Source: Amyloporia xantha
Lineage: Eukaryota; Basidiomycota; Agaricomycetes; Polyporales; Adustoporiaceae
Length of the DNA stretch: 64,000 bases
Reading direction: 5' to 3'
Assembly (NCBI GenBank): GCA_036971615.1
Contig: JAYKKR010000019.1
Span: 558,001-622,000, forward strand
The position numbers were made by a program, and so were the translations under genes. Below, piece by piece: positions 21,607-31,738 of this stretch. Numbering within the stretch: the first letter of the stretch is position 1; the number at the start of each line of letters is the position of its first letter. Below the pieces are notes generated by a model. That model had not been told where the DNA came from, did no database searches, and saw only the letters and a list, made by a program, of their open reading frames with translations.

Positions 21607-21641
21607 TGCTGATGAGAGGAATAGGAGACGTTGGCGGAGGA

Positions 21642-21695
21642 CGGAAGACTTTGAAAGTAGTCGGAAGACTTTGAGTGAAGACGGAAGACGGAAGA
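21642..21695 (-). promoter_or_regulatory. Direct repeats in the 5' region of the Clp1-like gene
   Basis: CGGAAGACTTTGA occurs at 21642-21654 and 21662-21674, with two further CGGAAGA words near 21682-21695, 35-90 bp upstream of the start codon at 21606. A regulatory role is inference. Confidence 0.35.
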
Positions 21696-24600
21696 GGACT
21701 TGGTCTGCGGCGGGGCGTTTGCTGCAGAACCGGCTGCATTGGGGCGGGCTTATAACGAAATGAGCGGAAGAGGGGGCGCAACGGTAACGTGACGCCGAGA
21801 AGCTGCGCGTGTGAGACTTGATTGCTTTTTACCCTTTTTGGGAAGATTCTGCATGTTATGATTGGTGGGCGTGTGTTTGTCAGAGTGGGCGGCGCTTTGG
21901 TCACCTGCCTTGGAATGGCAATTTTCTGCTGACACCGGTGGGTCCGCAAGCAATCCGGCAACGAGCACCGTCGCGCTTATCGTTTCGCGGATGGCACGCA
22001 CTGGGCACAAGGCGCTATTGAGGTATGATCGACTATTATTCTCCGTGCGTGATGCCCAAGTATGGGCTTACCTGGCTTGGGTCAATAGACTTTTCGCATT
22101 GTAGATTTCTTTTCTTCCGAGGTGCCATCAGTGGCGAGTCGCGATGGGACGCGTACGCTCTGTGTGGATGGCTTTCTGCTTTGACTGGGGGCAACGTCAT
22201 GGGGCAACCGCAATCGATCGGGCTAATTCAGTATCTGGCAACTCACCTTTACCGGGAGGTACAATTCAGAAGGGTTCGCAAGGTGTGGGTCTGGATGAGC
22301 CGGGCCGGAATTTTAAGCTGCCTGCAGCTTGCAAGGCTGCATTGCTCGCGCGTGTCGCGGGAGAGATTGCAACTTAGGAATAGATGTGTGATGTACGGCC
22401 GTCTTCGCAGCGGGCTGGATCAAGTTCGAGTCCCAGCCCCTCCTCCGCAATTACGCCTCTAGGAAGCAAGAGACGACAACAGGCAACAGTGCTCTCAAAT
22501 GCGACCTGTCAGAAGTGGGGACAGCTTATGTCGGATTTGGAATGGCGCCGTAGCATCTACCATACCTCGGACATGATGACATCTGACCAGCTATCCTCTT
22601 CCAGGCATCGAGATAATCCTGATAGCACGAGGTCTCGACGACGAAGGGGCTTGTCCTATCGTATCATGTTTTGACCGAGATTGCGGGCAACTGTTTGTCA
22701 GGACTTGCAGCCGTCGGTGCGTCCATGGTAACGTCGGGTCACCTTCGCAGAAGAAGCACACGGTGCACAAGAACAAGGTACGTTCTTGTAACGTGGTTCT
22801 TCCCTCTTCGTCGAGTCTGTCTCAGGAGACGACCGCTGTTTGTCTTCTACGGAAGTGCGCGGTGCGGGATGAAGTTACCGCTACTGTTGATGACGGTAAC
22901 ACCATGTCGGCGGTGTCTGCGGTCATACGGCGCCCCAGTGCCTCCTGCGTTATCATAGAGGCACAGAGAATTTGTGTCTATTCAGCGAGGTTGGAACGGA
23001 CTATACCCCAGATATCATGTTGCGGAGATCAGGATGGTATGGCAGCAACGATAACCTTGGGGGCAGGCACGCTGCAGGCCCCTCAGTAGAGACAAGCGCG
23101 TCTGGCTGTGCGCGAGATGCGAATCTCGCACGACCGACTCGTCGTACTTCATCATACAGAAGGCTGGACGCTGGTCGGCTCTCATCTTGCATCGCCGAAT
23201 TCACGGCGGAGAGTTCACCCATGCGGGAGTTGTTCATTATGCGGAGCAGCGGCTGGGTGCTCAGGCAATCCCACGGGGCGCCAGAAAACATAGCGGCCCT
23301 AGTGGGTCGCGTGCCCCTTGGGTGTTGGTGATATTGTGCACGCAGGTCCGCGGGGCGAGCGGGGTGTGGCGGCGCGATTGACTACATTGTGTGCGCGCCG
23401 GTTGATAGATTCCCGACGATTTGGGACGGAGGCGCGATGTCGCCGGAGCGGGGTTTCCCGCGCTGCAGAGGCCACGGCCACGGCCCAAGCGGAGGCGAAC
23501 AAAGCGGATCGGCAGGTACTGCAGAGGTGTGCAGGTCTCGACCGCGGTCCGGATGGTTGATTGTCGATTGTCGTTATGCAACCGTGCAACTATTGTAGAC
23601 GGTGAGGACAAAGACTTGCTATTGAAGTCGAGTCGCGTTTCCAACTGGCGGGGTTGGTACCGGAACAAAAGGGAATCGCACGGTACCATGCAGGTAGTGG
23701 TGGTGTTTGAAACTGTGGGATTTTCGGCATTGTCCATACTGTGGTCCGTATTGAAACAGCTCGCGGCGTTTTTGATGGGGGGGCGTGACTTTGGTGCGTT
23801 CTTGAACCTTGCCAGTGGACGCGGTGGCTGCGTTTCTTCTGTACGATTACGACGAAGAGCGATTTTTGGTGTGTTGGTGCGTTGGTCGCTGCTCTTGCCG
23901 GTGCGTGGGCCTGACGGGCGAGTTTTACTCCACTGCAATTGACGTTGGACAGTTACTGACATTTTATCCGCCAATAAAACTAGGTCGCCGTGGAAGAGTG
24001 GGGATGTTTGCGGCGATAATGATGTCGTCGAGAAGGATGCTCTGGCTATCTGCAACGGTAGCTCCCTTGTCGACTCAGCATCTTGCTCCGCCCGTTTGTT
24101 TGATGGGTGGTCATACTGTGGCGCAGTTGCGGGTGTCTCAGGCGAGCGCGTACTTGAAGAGGATGAAAAGGACCTGCAGGGCTCGGCATAGCAAAGCGAG
24201 AAAATGACCGCCAGTATTCGTCTTCGCTGAGGGCGACGACAGGGAACGCCGTCACACCGACAGTGGTTCAGTGGGCGTTTGCAGACGCCGAGGCTACGTT
24301 CATCCCGTACGACAATGGGTGAGCTCGAAGTCGTTCATGGTGCGTTGATCATGGTTCATGTCTATGCTCCGGCCAGACAGGCGAAGGTTGCCCTAGTGAA
24401 GTCGGCGTTGGACAGTCTCTAGGATGTTGCCTGTCAGCAAGATGCCGTCACCGTGGAAGAGTGGCGATGTTCGCCGCGACAAGCTGTCGCCACTCTGCAA
24501 GAACGACTCCCTTCTGAATGGGCCATTGGTATCGCGCTCTGTTCCTTTGTTTAACGGGTGGACATTGTGGCGCACTTCAAGACGCCGCCTCAAGTGAGCT

Positions 24601-25135
24601 TGTGCTTGGAGAGGACCTGCGGGGCTCGAGATGTGACAGCAAAAAGCTCTTCCAGCGTTCGTTTTCGTTGAGGACGACGATAGGAAATGCCGCTATACTG
24701 GCTCGTTCAGGACGGGGACGTGGATGATGAAGGTCAAGGAGGTAAGTGAGGGGGCAGGCGTATTTTTGGCAAGGTAAAAGGTCAGTATTTGCATTCGCGG
24801 GGATTAAAACTCCACACTGCATCTCGAGCTCCTGTGCAAGAAACCCATGGTCCAAGCTGACAGACCGGGGACACAGCCTTTGTTCTCGACACCGAGGCTT
24901 TTACCGAGCCAGGAAAGCGTCGTGGTTAGACCTCTCTGAGACTCTCCTGACTGCTAACTTCCCATGGGGGTATCCGGAATAGCCATTCTACACGACTACT
25001 TGAAGGCTAAACAAAAGGACTTCAAGTTCTACTGGCGGGGCAACTTGAAGCGCGACCTGGAGCCGTCATTCTGCTAGAGCGGACGATCAACAAATTTACA
25101 TGCGTGCCGACTGCAGTGAACTTGAGTTTTTCACA
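21696..25135. other. Gene-poor region
   Basis: No complete gene can be supported. The only structure is a diverged tandem duplication at 23986-24260 and 24449-24705, described separately. Elsewhere frames are short and unrelated. Confidence 0.4.
23986..24705 (-). repeat. Diverged tandem duplication, about 460 bp period
   Basis: Unit 1 (about 23986-24260) and unit 2 (about 24449-24705) share CCGTGGAAGAGTGG at the start, a central TTTGTTT-GGTGG block and GAAAATG-type ends. The minus-strand translations are similar: SPLFHGD with VQR downstream in both, and AFPVVALSEDEYWRSF versus AFPIVVLNENERWKSF. The DNA is more diverged than the protein, which hints at an old coding repeat, but both units contain stops. 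Confidence 0.45.
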
Positions 25136-27976
25136 TCGTAAGGTCGTTGTATGCGCAAAGAAAGTGTGTTGAGTCGCTTTGATTCCGCTCCTTTGTCTGG
25201 GCAGTCGCGTTATAGGTGTGGCAGACCTAAGACCTAACTGAGTTTGAAAAGACCTACTCGTTTTGGTAATGGTTTCTGCTAGCTGGGATTGAAATTACCT
25301 ACCGTATTTAGTAAGTGAGTACAATCATTTTGAGCCCAAGGCCAATGATATTCAACTTTCTGCTTGTGTATTCACATCTCAATACAAATATCTATTTGGT
25401 AATACTTTTTTTATATTCAGCAACAGACTGAGACTAAAAAATTGTATTTGAAGCAAATTTTGTATGGAAAAACCCCAAATTTGGCTCAATCTCAGCTCAT
25501 ACATGCATACTCAATTACAATCCTAAGAACAATAGATTCTAGCCTTGTACTGACATACATAAAGTTTGATGGACCATATCAATTGTAAATTGAAGTTGTG
25601 ATTTGAATAGATGGTGCATAGCACCTCAAATTTTAATTGTTCTATCTCTTACATGGAGGAACTATCCCTTCTGGGATATGCTACTAGAACATTGTTCAGC
25701 TTTCCTAGCAGCTTGTATGGCTTATTCAGTGTCATCATAAATATTTTGGAGAATCCTGAATGTATAGATGAGCAATTTGAACAAAAAATATGCAAACTAG
25801 CATCAAAATTGCATTTATTGACCCTGTTGCACAGCAGAGAATTTTTTTTGGTGGACCAGAAATCTACTGTATGTTTACATGTACTTGTAGGATGGATGGG
25901 TAGACCTACTATACTATTTGTCTTCTAAGTTTGCAGTCACTAGGTCACTCTGTGCATATAAAAATGAATTAATTTTAATTAATTTAATTAATTTCTTGTG
26001 GCCATGCCACACCTATAAACTGAGTGCCTTTGTCTGAGGCGCGGTCTGTGGCGGTCGACAGTACTTGCCTAAAATGGTTCAGCGTCTGATTTAGACGCGA
26101 TCACGTGTCAACCGCGTCAGTGTGAAAGTGAACTTCAACTTCAACTTCCAGCACCCCCCTTGCATCCTCTAACCAATCCTTCTCATCGATGTCTGGAACG
26201 ATAGTGTGAAGGCATCGTTTCGGCGACTGCTACACTTATTTACCGAAATACGTCCTGCCACATTTGAACCATTTCACGATTTCACGTCCGTGACGACCGA
26301 TCGATAGCCAATTATGTCCACGACCACCCAAATCTTGTTCAACTCTCCCGCTCTTCACTCACTAAAGCGCGACCAGCTCGTCAAACTCTGCAAGATCCAT
26401 TCCATCAAGGCGTCGGGGAAGAATGTGGAACTTATAGAACGATTGAAACAGCGAGCGCTAGAACTGCCCCAGCACGCCGATATCGATGAGGACTCGTCGA
26501 CCGACATCGAGATCAGCGGGCTTGTCTTTTCCGCGGGACACGAGGTGCCGAGACTCCAGATGCCCAGGCCCAGCGAACAATGGGAGATGGTGATGGAGGA
26601 TATAGAGGAAGTGCAGGAAAGCTCCTCGTTGGGTACGATCTCCTCCAAAGGCAGCCTCCGCACACAGGGTGCTGCAGGAGAGTTCGGTACCGGCCGTTCT
26701 AAAAGTGAGTAGCTCACACTCTGCATGATCGATAGGGAGTGAGCGGATAGGTAGAGTAGATATTATATACCCGGCCCCCTGCGTACCCGGGCATCGAGGT
26801 GTGCATGTGAATGTTGTACGCTTGAAAATATCTGAACTGCCTAAAAGTGTTGCTTCTGAGGCAAAACGTGCCAAGAGTAGACAGCCCAAAGGGTTTTACT
26901 GCACCTCGACGTACAATGATGTCTCTCAGAGGATTGCTCAGCATCATTTCGAGGCTAACGACGGCTTTTTTTTAGCCTCGGCTGTGGGTTCATCCCTCAA
27001 GGCCATTGCGAGCTCCTTTGGCCTTAAACGTGCGGCGTCGACCAAATCCAATGTCAGCGCCAATGGAGGGCAACCCTCCGCAGATTTCCCCGGCATTGCC
27101 ATCCATCAAGATGATCTAACGAAGCATGCCATTCCCTACTCTCAAATAGCACCATCGACGTCTCTGCCTAAAACAGACCACTTTGTATTTTCCGCTCCGG
27201 ATACTAGCGCAATACAAGATACTTACGATGCAGACAGCGATGTCTCTATGTCGGCGCCCGTACCGGGAAGCCCGTCGCGACCAGGTGCTCCTGCGCCCCT
27301 GAATGCAAGGCTCAGTATGGGAAGAGGGGTTACAACAACCATTCGTCTCATCACGACATCGTCGCAGGACGTGCACATGGCGGACGCACCTGGTACACCA
27401 CGCTTGGAGCCCTTCCAAACAACATTTGACCTCGATATGGGGACCCCTGCTCCAGACGCTTCTCCGGGACATCGTATGAATGTATGGCCTGCTTCGCCTG
27501 ACAACGGCGGCGGTCGATTATATCCTGCTATTCCCTTTGATGACTGGCCACGACGTCCAGTCGTTCCCGCACAGCTGCCACACACCCACATGGAGGACGT
27601 CGGCATGCCGGGTGGCCTCTCTACCACGCCTCCGGCAATTACCACAGCCACACCGGTCAAAGCATCAGAGTCGCCTGCGAAGGCCACTCAAGCCACTCCC
27701 AAACCTGCTGATGCGCCAGACATCTTCTCACCGATGCGCCCTGCTGCAAATACTACCAAATCGGAGAGGGCTCCGCTCCCTCGCAGCGAACCGTTCTTGT
27801 TCGGTTCGCCGCTGCCCCGGCACAGCGTCTCGAATAAAGGGTTTGGACAGGCCGCTGCATCTGTTTTGGAAGAGATGAACAGACGGCTTGCCCAAGCTGG
27901 GGCACTGAAGGCTGACAAGGACACCATTGAAGGTAAAGGCCCAGAAGAACCCGTTCAGAAGATTTTTGGCGATGTG
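25136..27976 (+). repeat. Segmental duplication, copy 1 of the SAP-gene region
   Basis: Apart from the transposon at 25200-26028, this interval matches 35714-37725 in direct orientation: promoter, exon 1, the 270 bp intron and most of exon 2. Exons differ at a few percent of sites. The match stops abruptly after GGCGATGTG at 27976. Confidence 0.88.
25200..26028. mobile_element. Non-autonomous DNA transposon, 829 bp, 8-bp target duplication (hAT-like)
   Basis: AT-rich insert in GC-richer surroundings. Terminal inverted repeats of 24 bp (25200-25223 and 26005-26028) both begin GGCA and share the perfect 14-mer TTATAGGTGTGGCA. The 8-mer TTTGTCTG flanks both sides (25192-25199 and 26029-26036). 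The paralogous sequence at 35770-35777 carries TTTGTCTG once with no insert, which proves insertion after the segmental duplication. No transposase is encoded; a 105-codon frame at 25611-25928 has no domain. An 8-bp duplication suits the hAT superfamily, but the class is inferred. Confidence 0.85.
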
Positions 27977-28045
27977 CCCGCGTCGTTCCCGCGTCTCTCG
28001 CTGTACCTGTACACGAGGCGGACGGACATACTAGGCTGTGGCTGA
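26314..28045 (+). CDS. Truncated SAP-domain protein fused to a Clp1 fragment (chimeric gene)
   Basis: Exons 26314-26704 and 26976-28045, with a 271 bp intron, encode 486 aa. Residues 1-464 repeat the intact SAP protein at 36.1 kb almost exactly: an N-terminal SAP helix pair (SLKRDQLVKLCKIHSIKASG) followed by a long Pro/Ser/Thr-rich region. At base 27976 the sequence switches, without losing frame, to VPASFPRLSLYLYTRRTDIL, a Clp1 motif, and stops at GCG-stop. The basic C-terminal 630 residues of the parent are lost. Since the SAP motif probably binds DNA, a product could compete with the full protein; equally it may be a dying copy. The promoter copy carries a transposon insertion 270 bp upstream. 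Confidence 0.7.
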
Positions 28046-28095
28046 ACGTCTCCGCCCTTGGCATCTTCGACGAGGGCATGTGGGCCGTGCCTCAC
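27977..28095 (+). pseudogene. Clp1 gene fragment with internal deletion
   Basis: It encodes PASFPRLSLYLYTRRTD, then jumps to a sequence matching the WQNVSALGIFDEGMWA end of Clp1 proteins (here interrupted by a TGA at 28043-28045). About 150 bp of the middle is missing relative to the gene at 20.5-21.6 kb. Base differences show it derives from another Clp1 paralog or has diverged since copying. Confidence 0.75.
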
Positions 28096-28143
28096 GCAGG
28101 CTACAAACGGCCAGAGGATATTCGGAGAGTCCCCGTGGCCTTT

Positions 28144-28242
28144 GGGAAATGCATGGGAAATGCATGGGAAATGCATGGTAAATGTATGGGAAATACATGG
28201 GAAATGCATAGAGAGCATATGGGGAATGCATGGGAAATATAG
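28144..28242 (+). repeat. Minisatellite, 11-bp unit, about nine copies
   Basis: Units follow GGGAAATGCAT with single-base variants (GGTAAATGTAT, GGGAAATACAT, GGGGAATGCAT and others). It lies about 50 bp downstream of the Clp1 fragment. Confidence 0.85.
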
Positions 28243-31012
28243 AGGTATGTAGTGGACATGCGTAGCCGTCGTCGTACATAGTGTCGTACAGTACACAGTG
28301 GGTTCTGCGCAACAGCAAATATATTTCCTTCTTCACACAGAGCTTCGCACTCCCTGAATACGTTCCTCCGCCGGCGTCATCTGCAGTAAACCATCAGCTG
28401 TCATTCGACGCGCATCCTCACGTCACCGCGCACACATCCTACCATTCTCAGCACAAATCTAACCACAAACGGCCGTTCTATTTCCAATCGACGCCCGCCG
28501 CAATCCTCCCGACTTCCGTATCCACTTCTGCTCACGCTCCCAACCTTCACGCCCGTCTCCGTCTCGTGATCAGCGCCGTTCCGTCAGCCAATCAAGTCCG
28601 CCACTCACCGCGCACATTCCAGTTTTCGACCGTCCTCTCGACCGCGTCCGCCTCATTCGAACCGCACCCATCGTCTCCGCTGCTCGCATTGCCGCGAAAT
28701 CTAACCACAACTTCAGCGGAAATCACTGTATCTTCAATTGACGCCTACCGTCTGACCCTCGTGACTGACGCGCCCACTTCTGCTTTGAGCCATCTTGACC
28801 GTCGCTGCGACACAGAAGACGCCACTAGCCTTCACGCCTGTCTCGCATTCAACACCTCGTCCGTTTCCTGTCGATTCAACCCGCGCTGCTCTCGGCCGTC
28901 CATTCCATCCCGTCCACCTCAATGCGATCGTCCGAAGCACACTGCTCGTCTTTGCTGCCCGTTCCGAGTCTCGCGAACATGAAGCCTGCCGTCGGCCCGT
29001 CCGTTTCCATGCCGGCCCGTCCATTCCGAGTCTTCGTCCGAATACCTCCCTGTCACCGTCCGCAACTCTACACCCGTCCGTTGACACTCGCTGCTGGCTC
29101 AGTGCTCCTTACTCAACTTCCAACCAGCCGTTCGCATTCCGGGATGAGCGCGGGTCCTAGGGCATCGTCCGAAATCGTCAATTCACAAAACTCGCTCCGC
29201 TTTCTTGACTATACCTTCAGCCTTACTTGACCCTCTAGCCTTCCCCGAGTCTCCCATAACATCCTACAGCCTTTGCTCGACCCTTGATGCCTTTCTAGGC
29301 CACAATCAGTGTCACGGCACATCGGAATGACATCGACAGCAAGCACGTACTTGGAACATTCAATCCACGAAGGGTGCTTTGACTCCATGTGCATTTCAAT
29401 TCAGAATGCTCCTGTTGCAATTGGGAGGTGTGCTAGTTGACAGGAAAGAGAGTAGTTGAATTGACACCATAGCGAGAAGGTCGATCAACCTGGCCATGTG
29501 ACGTGTGTCAGTAGAATCCGGAAGGAGACCTGCCTATTTTGACGCTCTATTCACGCCACAAATTCAGTCTGATCTTGATCTTCGGCCCCTACACTCACTG
29601 CTCAGTGGCTCATGTGGTCCATTGTGATCCACTCATAGTCATTCACACATCCTGGTGATTGACCATGCAGTGGCAAATCTACCATACTCCTAGCAAACCA
29701 ATACTTAGGAACATACTCACATGAGAAATTTGAGCTCATCATGTTGTGATCCAACTCGGACTTCAACTGTCCATCTGTGGTCTTCCTGTGTGACGAGTCT
29801 GACTAGTTGGGTAGTTCTATTGGAGTCTTCCAAGTGAGTCTCATGGTGAAACAGTACAATTGGTGAAGTGAAGCAGGAAGGTATAACAAAGCCACCATTT
29901 CTCAGCCTTGAGACGATGGTGCCAGCAAGTGTCAAGGCCCGAAGAACACCGCAGTGATATATACACTCCAATCGCTATTCTCCGACATCAGGCACGTGAG
30001 TCAGTTATTTGGCTCTGTGTTGCATGCCGACTGATCATCAAATTCTGATTGATGTCAATTTAATACCCTCGTCCTCTGTCCTGTCGCAAAATGAGACCAT
30101 ACCATAAGCATGCCACCTCTTGTAGAACATCCAGTAAATGTGGATACAAAGTTCAGAGCAGGAACTCTGAATTTTGCATCCATGTTCTCTGCATGTCCTA
30201 CTGATAATAATTTGAAAATACTTATTTTCCCAGCTCATCATATTTTGATTGACACGCCAAGATCAGTATCTGTCACATGTGATATTTCAATTGACAGCCC
30301 ATCGCTGAGCCGTTTTGAACCGAGTTCCGAGTGCCGGCATCCATAGATCTGAAACCAAAGACCCATCTGTGATTTGCACTTGACCGAAAGATATCATGAC
30401 ATCATGAGTCGATCTTCAGCATCGCAAACACACCGTTCAAGTACACAGTGCCGACTCGGATTGAACAATACAGTCTGGGTCCAGGAAACTCAAAAGACTG
30501 CATTCTGTAGTGTTAGTGAACCATTAGTAGTTTCTCGGCACTGCACGGTCAGAGTACTCGCAGCTCTGTGCTTGCATCCCTGACATTCCTAGCTACCCTC
30601 CGCGTCGTGAGCAGTACGACGGACGGATTCCAGTTGGCGGTGATCGACAATTGCAAGGAGCACTCACTTGCTAAATCGGGCCCGCTGCCACTTGCGATCG
30701 GAGACACAGACGCTCAGCGCTCAGCCACAGGACGTCCACTTTCTTGACCGTCGCACTACAGTGGCCTTGGATGCAGGTAGACGTCTCTTGTCGCTTCGGA
30801 TGCCGAATGCTCAAGAGATATGTATGCCTGACACCAGCCCCCTGTGTCCTGCAATGGACTGTTGAGAATATCAGCAAGCTGACATTCTCCGTCGAATCAC
30901 ATTCGAAGTCGGGTCCCTCCTATGTATACTCGCGCTCTACGGACTCTCCGACAGGGTCCAAAAAGATAGTATGATTCTCTGTACACACTAGGATCCCCAG
31001 CCTCGCCTCGCA
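28243..31012. other. Gene-free region: pyrimidine-rich then AT-rich
   Basis: 28350-29220 is C/T-rich with loosely repeated CCGTC words and a repeated phrase around AAATCTAACCACAA at 28459 and 28699. Its open frames look like composition artefacts. 29230-30900 is AT-richer with no frame above about 80 codons. No gene supported. Confidence 0.4.
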
Positions 31013-31738
31013 CTACTCTGAATCTTCGATGAAAGGCTGACTCTTGTATCCGTCAGACTTGGTCCGCTTTCGCGGACGCGATGTACCGTTCCCCGAGTCT
31101 CCCACCTCTGCCTGCCTCTTTCGCTTTCGTTCCTGGCAGGGCGGCCTGTTCTCTCCCGACTTCCGCATGCGCAGCGTGACCTCCCCGTCCTCGGCATCAC
31201 TCACAATTTCGCTACTCTTAGGCCCTGTCCTCCGCGCTCTCTTCGGCCCCACCTTGTCACCCTCTTTGACCCGCGCCTTCTTGACATCGGACCTCTCCCA
31301 GCGCACGGTCTCGCGTCCGTCCCTGACCCTCGCCGCTTTCATCTCCGTATACTCTTGTTCCTTCTCACGGAATTCATCCTCAGTGACCGCCCGGAGCGTC
31401 AACACCCGCTTGTCCCAGAGGTCCAGCAAGTGCTCGAGGATACGAAGGCCACCAGCATAGCTCAGGTTCGTGCGAGGAAGGAAATCCGGCCAGCCGTCGA
31501 GCGTGACCCGGTGATCGCGGACATTGAGCCATTCGCTGCTGTAGCTGAACCTCGCACTCGGATTGCCGGTAAGTTCTCCTGCAAATCACGTTAATACATC
31601 CGTGTTCAGTGACGATGAGACAAGTGCTGACTCACGAAGTCTGCTTTGTATAGCTTCTCGAAGACGTTTCTTGCAAGCGATACGACGCGCTTCATACGAC
31701 TGCTTCGGAGCAGCCTCGTTCGATTCGGAAGGTATCAT
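31013..31738 (-). CDS. Hypothetical basic protein with C-terminal FIEDS motif
   Basis: Exons 31636-31738 and 31013-31578; the 57 bp intron has a GTGAGT donor and TTGCAG acceptor, and the product is 222 aa. Phases close only with this splice. The N-terminus (MIPSESNEAAPKQ) and the segment GELTGNPSARFSYSSEWLNV through EHLLDLWDKRVLTLRAVTEDEF look folded. The second half is Lys/Arg-rich with nuclear-localisation-like clusters (RKRKRQ, RPRKRTK) and the extreme C-terminus is YKSQPFIEDSE. I do not recognise the family. The coding-like conservation of tryptophans and the regular intron support a real gene, probably nuclear. Confidence 0.65.

Noticed and set aside
25611..25928. 105-codon frame inside the small DNA transposon, considered as a transposase remnant
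   Set aside because: No transposase motif; the frame is explained by AT-rich sequence.
26705..26975. Intron 1 of the truncated SAP copy read as coding, since the frame is open there
   Set aside because: The same region in the intact copy contains a stop, and the GTGAGT and TTTAG sites are kept in both.
28144..28242. Array considered as a CRISPR
   Set aside because: 11-bp contiguous units without spacers in a eukaryotic genome; it is a minisatellite.
28281..28982. 233-codon plus-strand frame in pyrimidine-rich DNA
   Set aside because: Stops are rare here because of base composition; no conserved pattern, and the repeated CCGTC words look non-coding.
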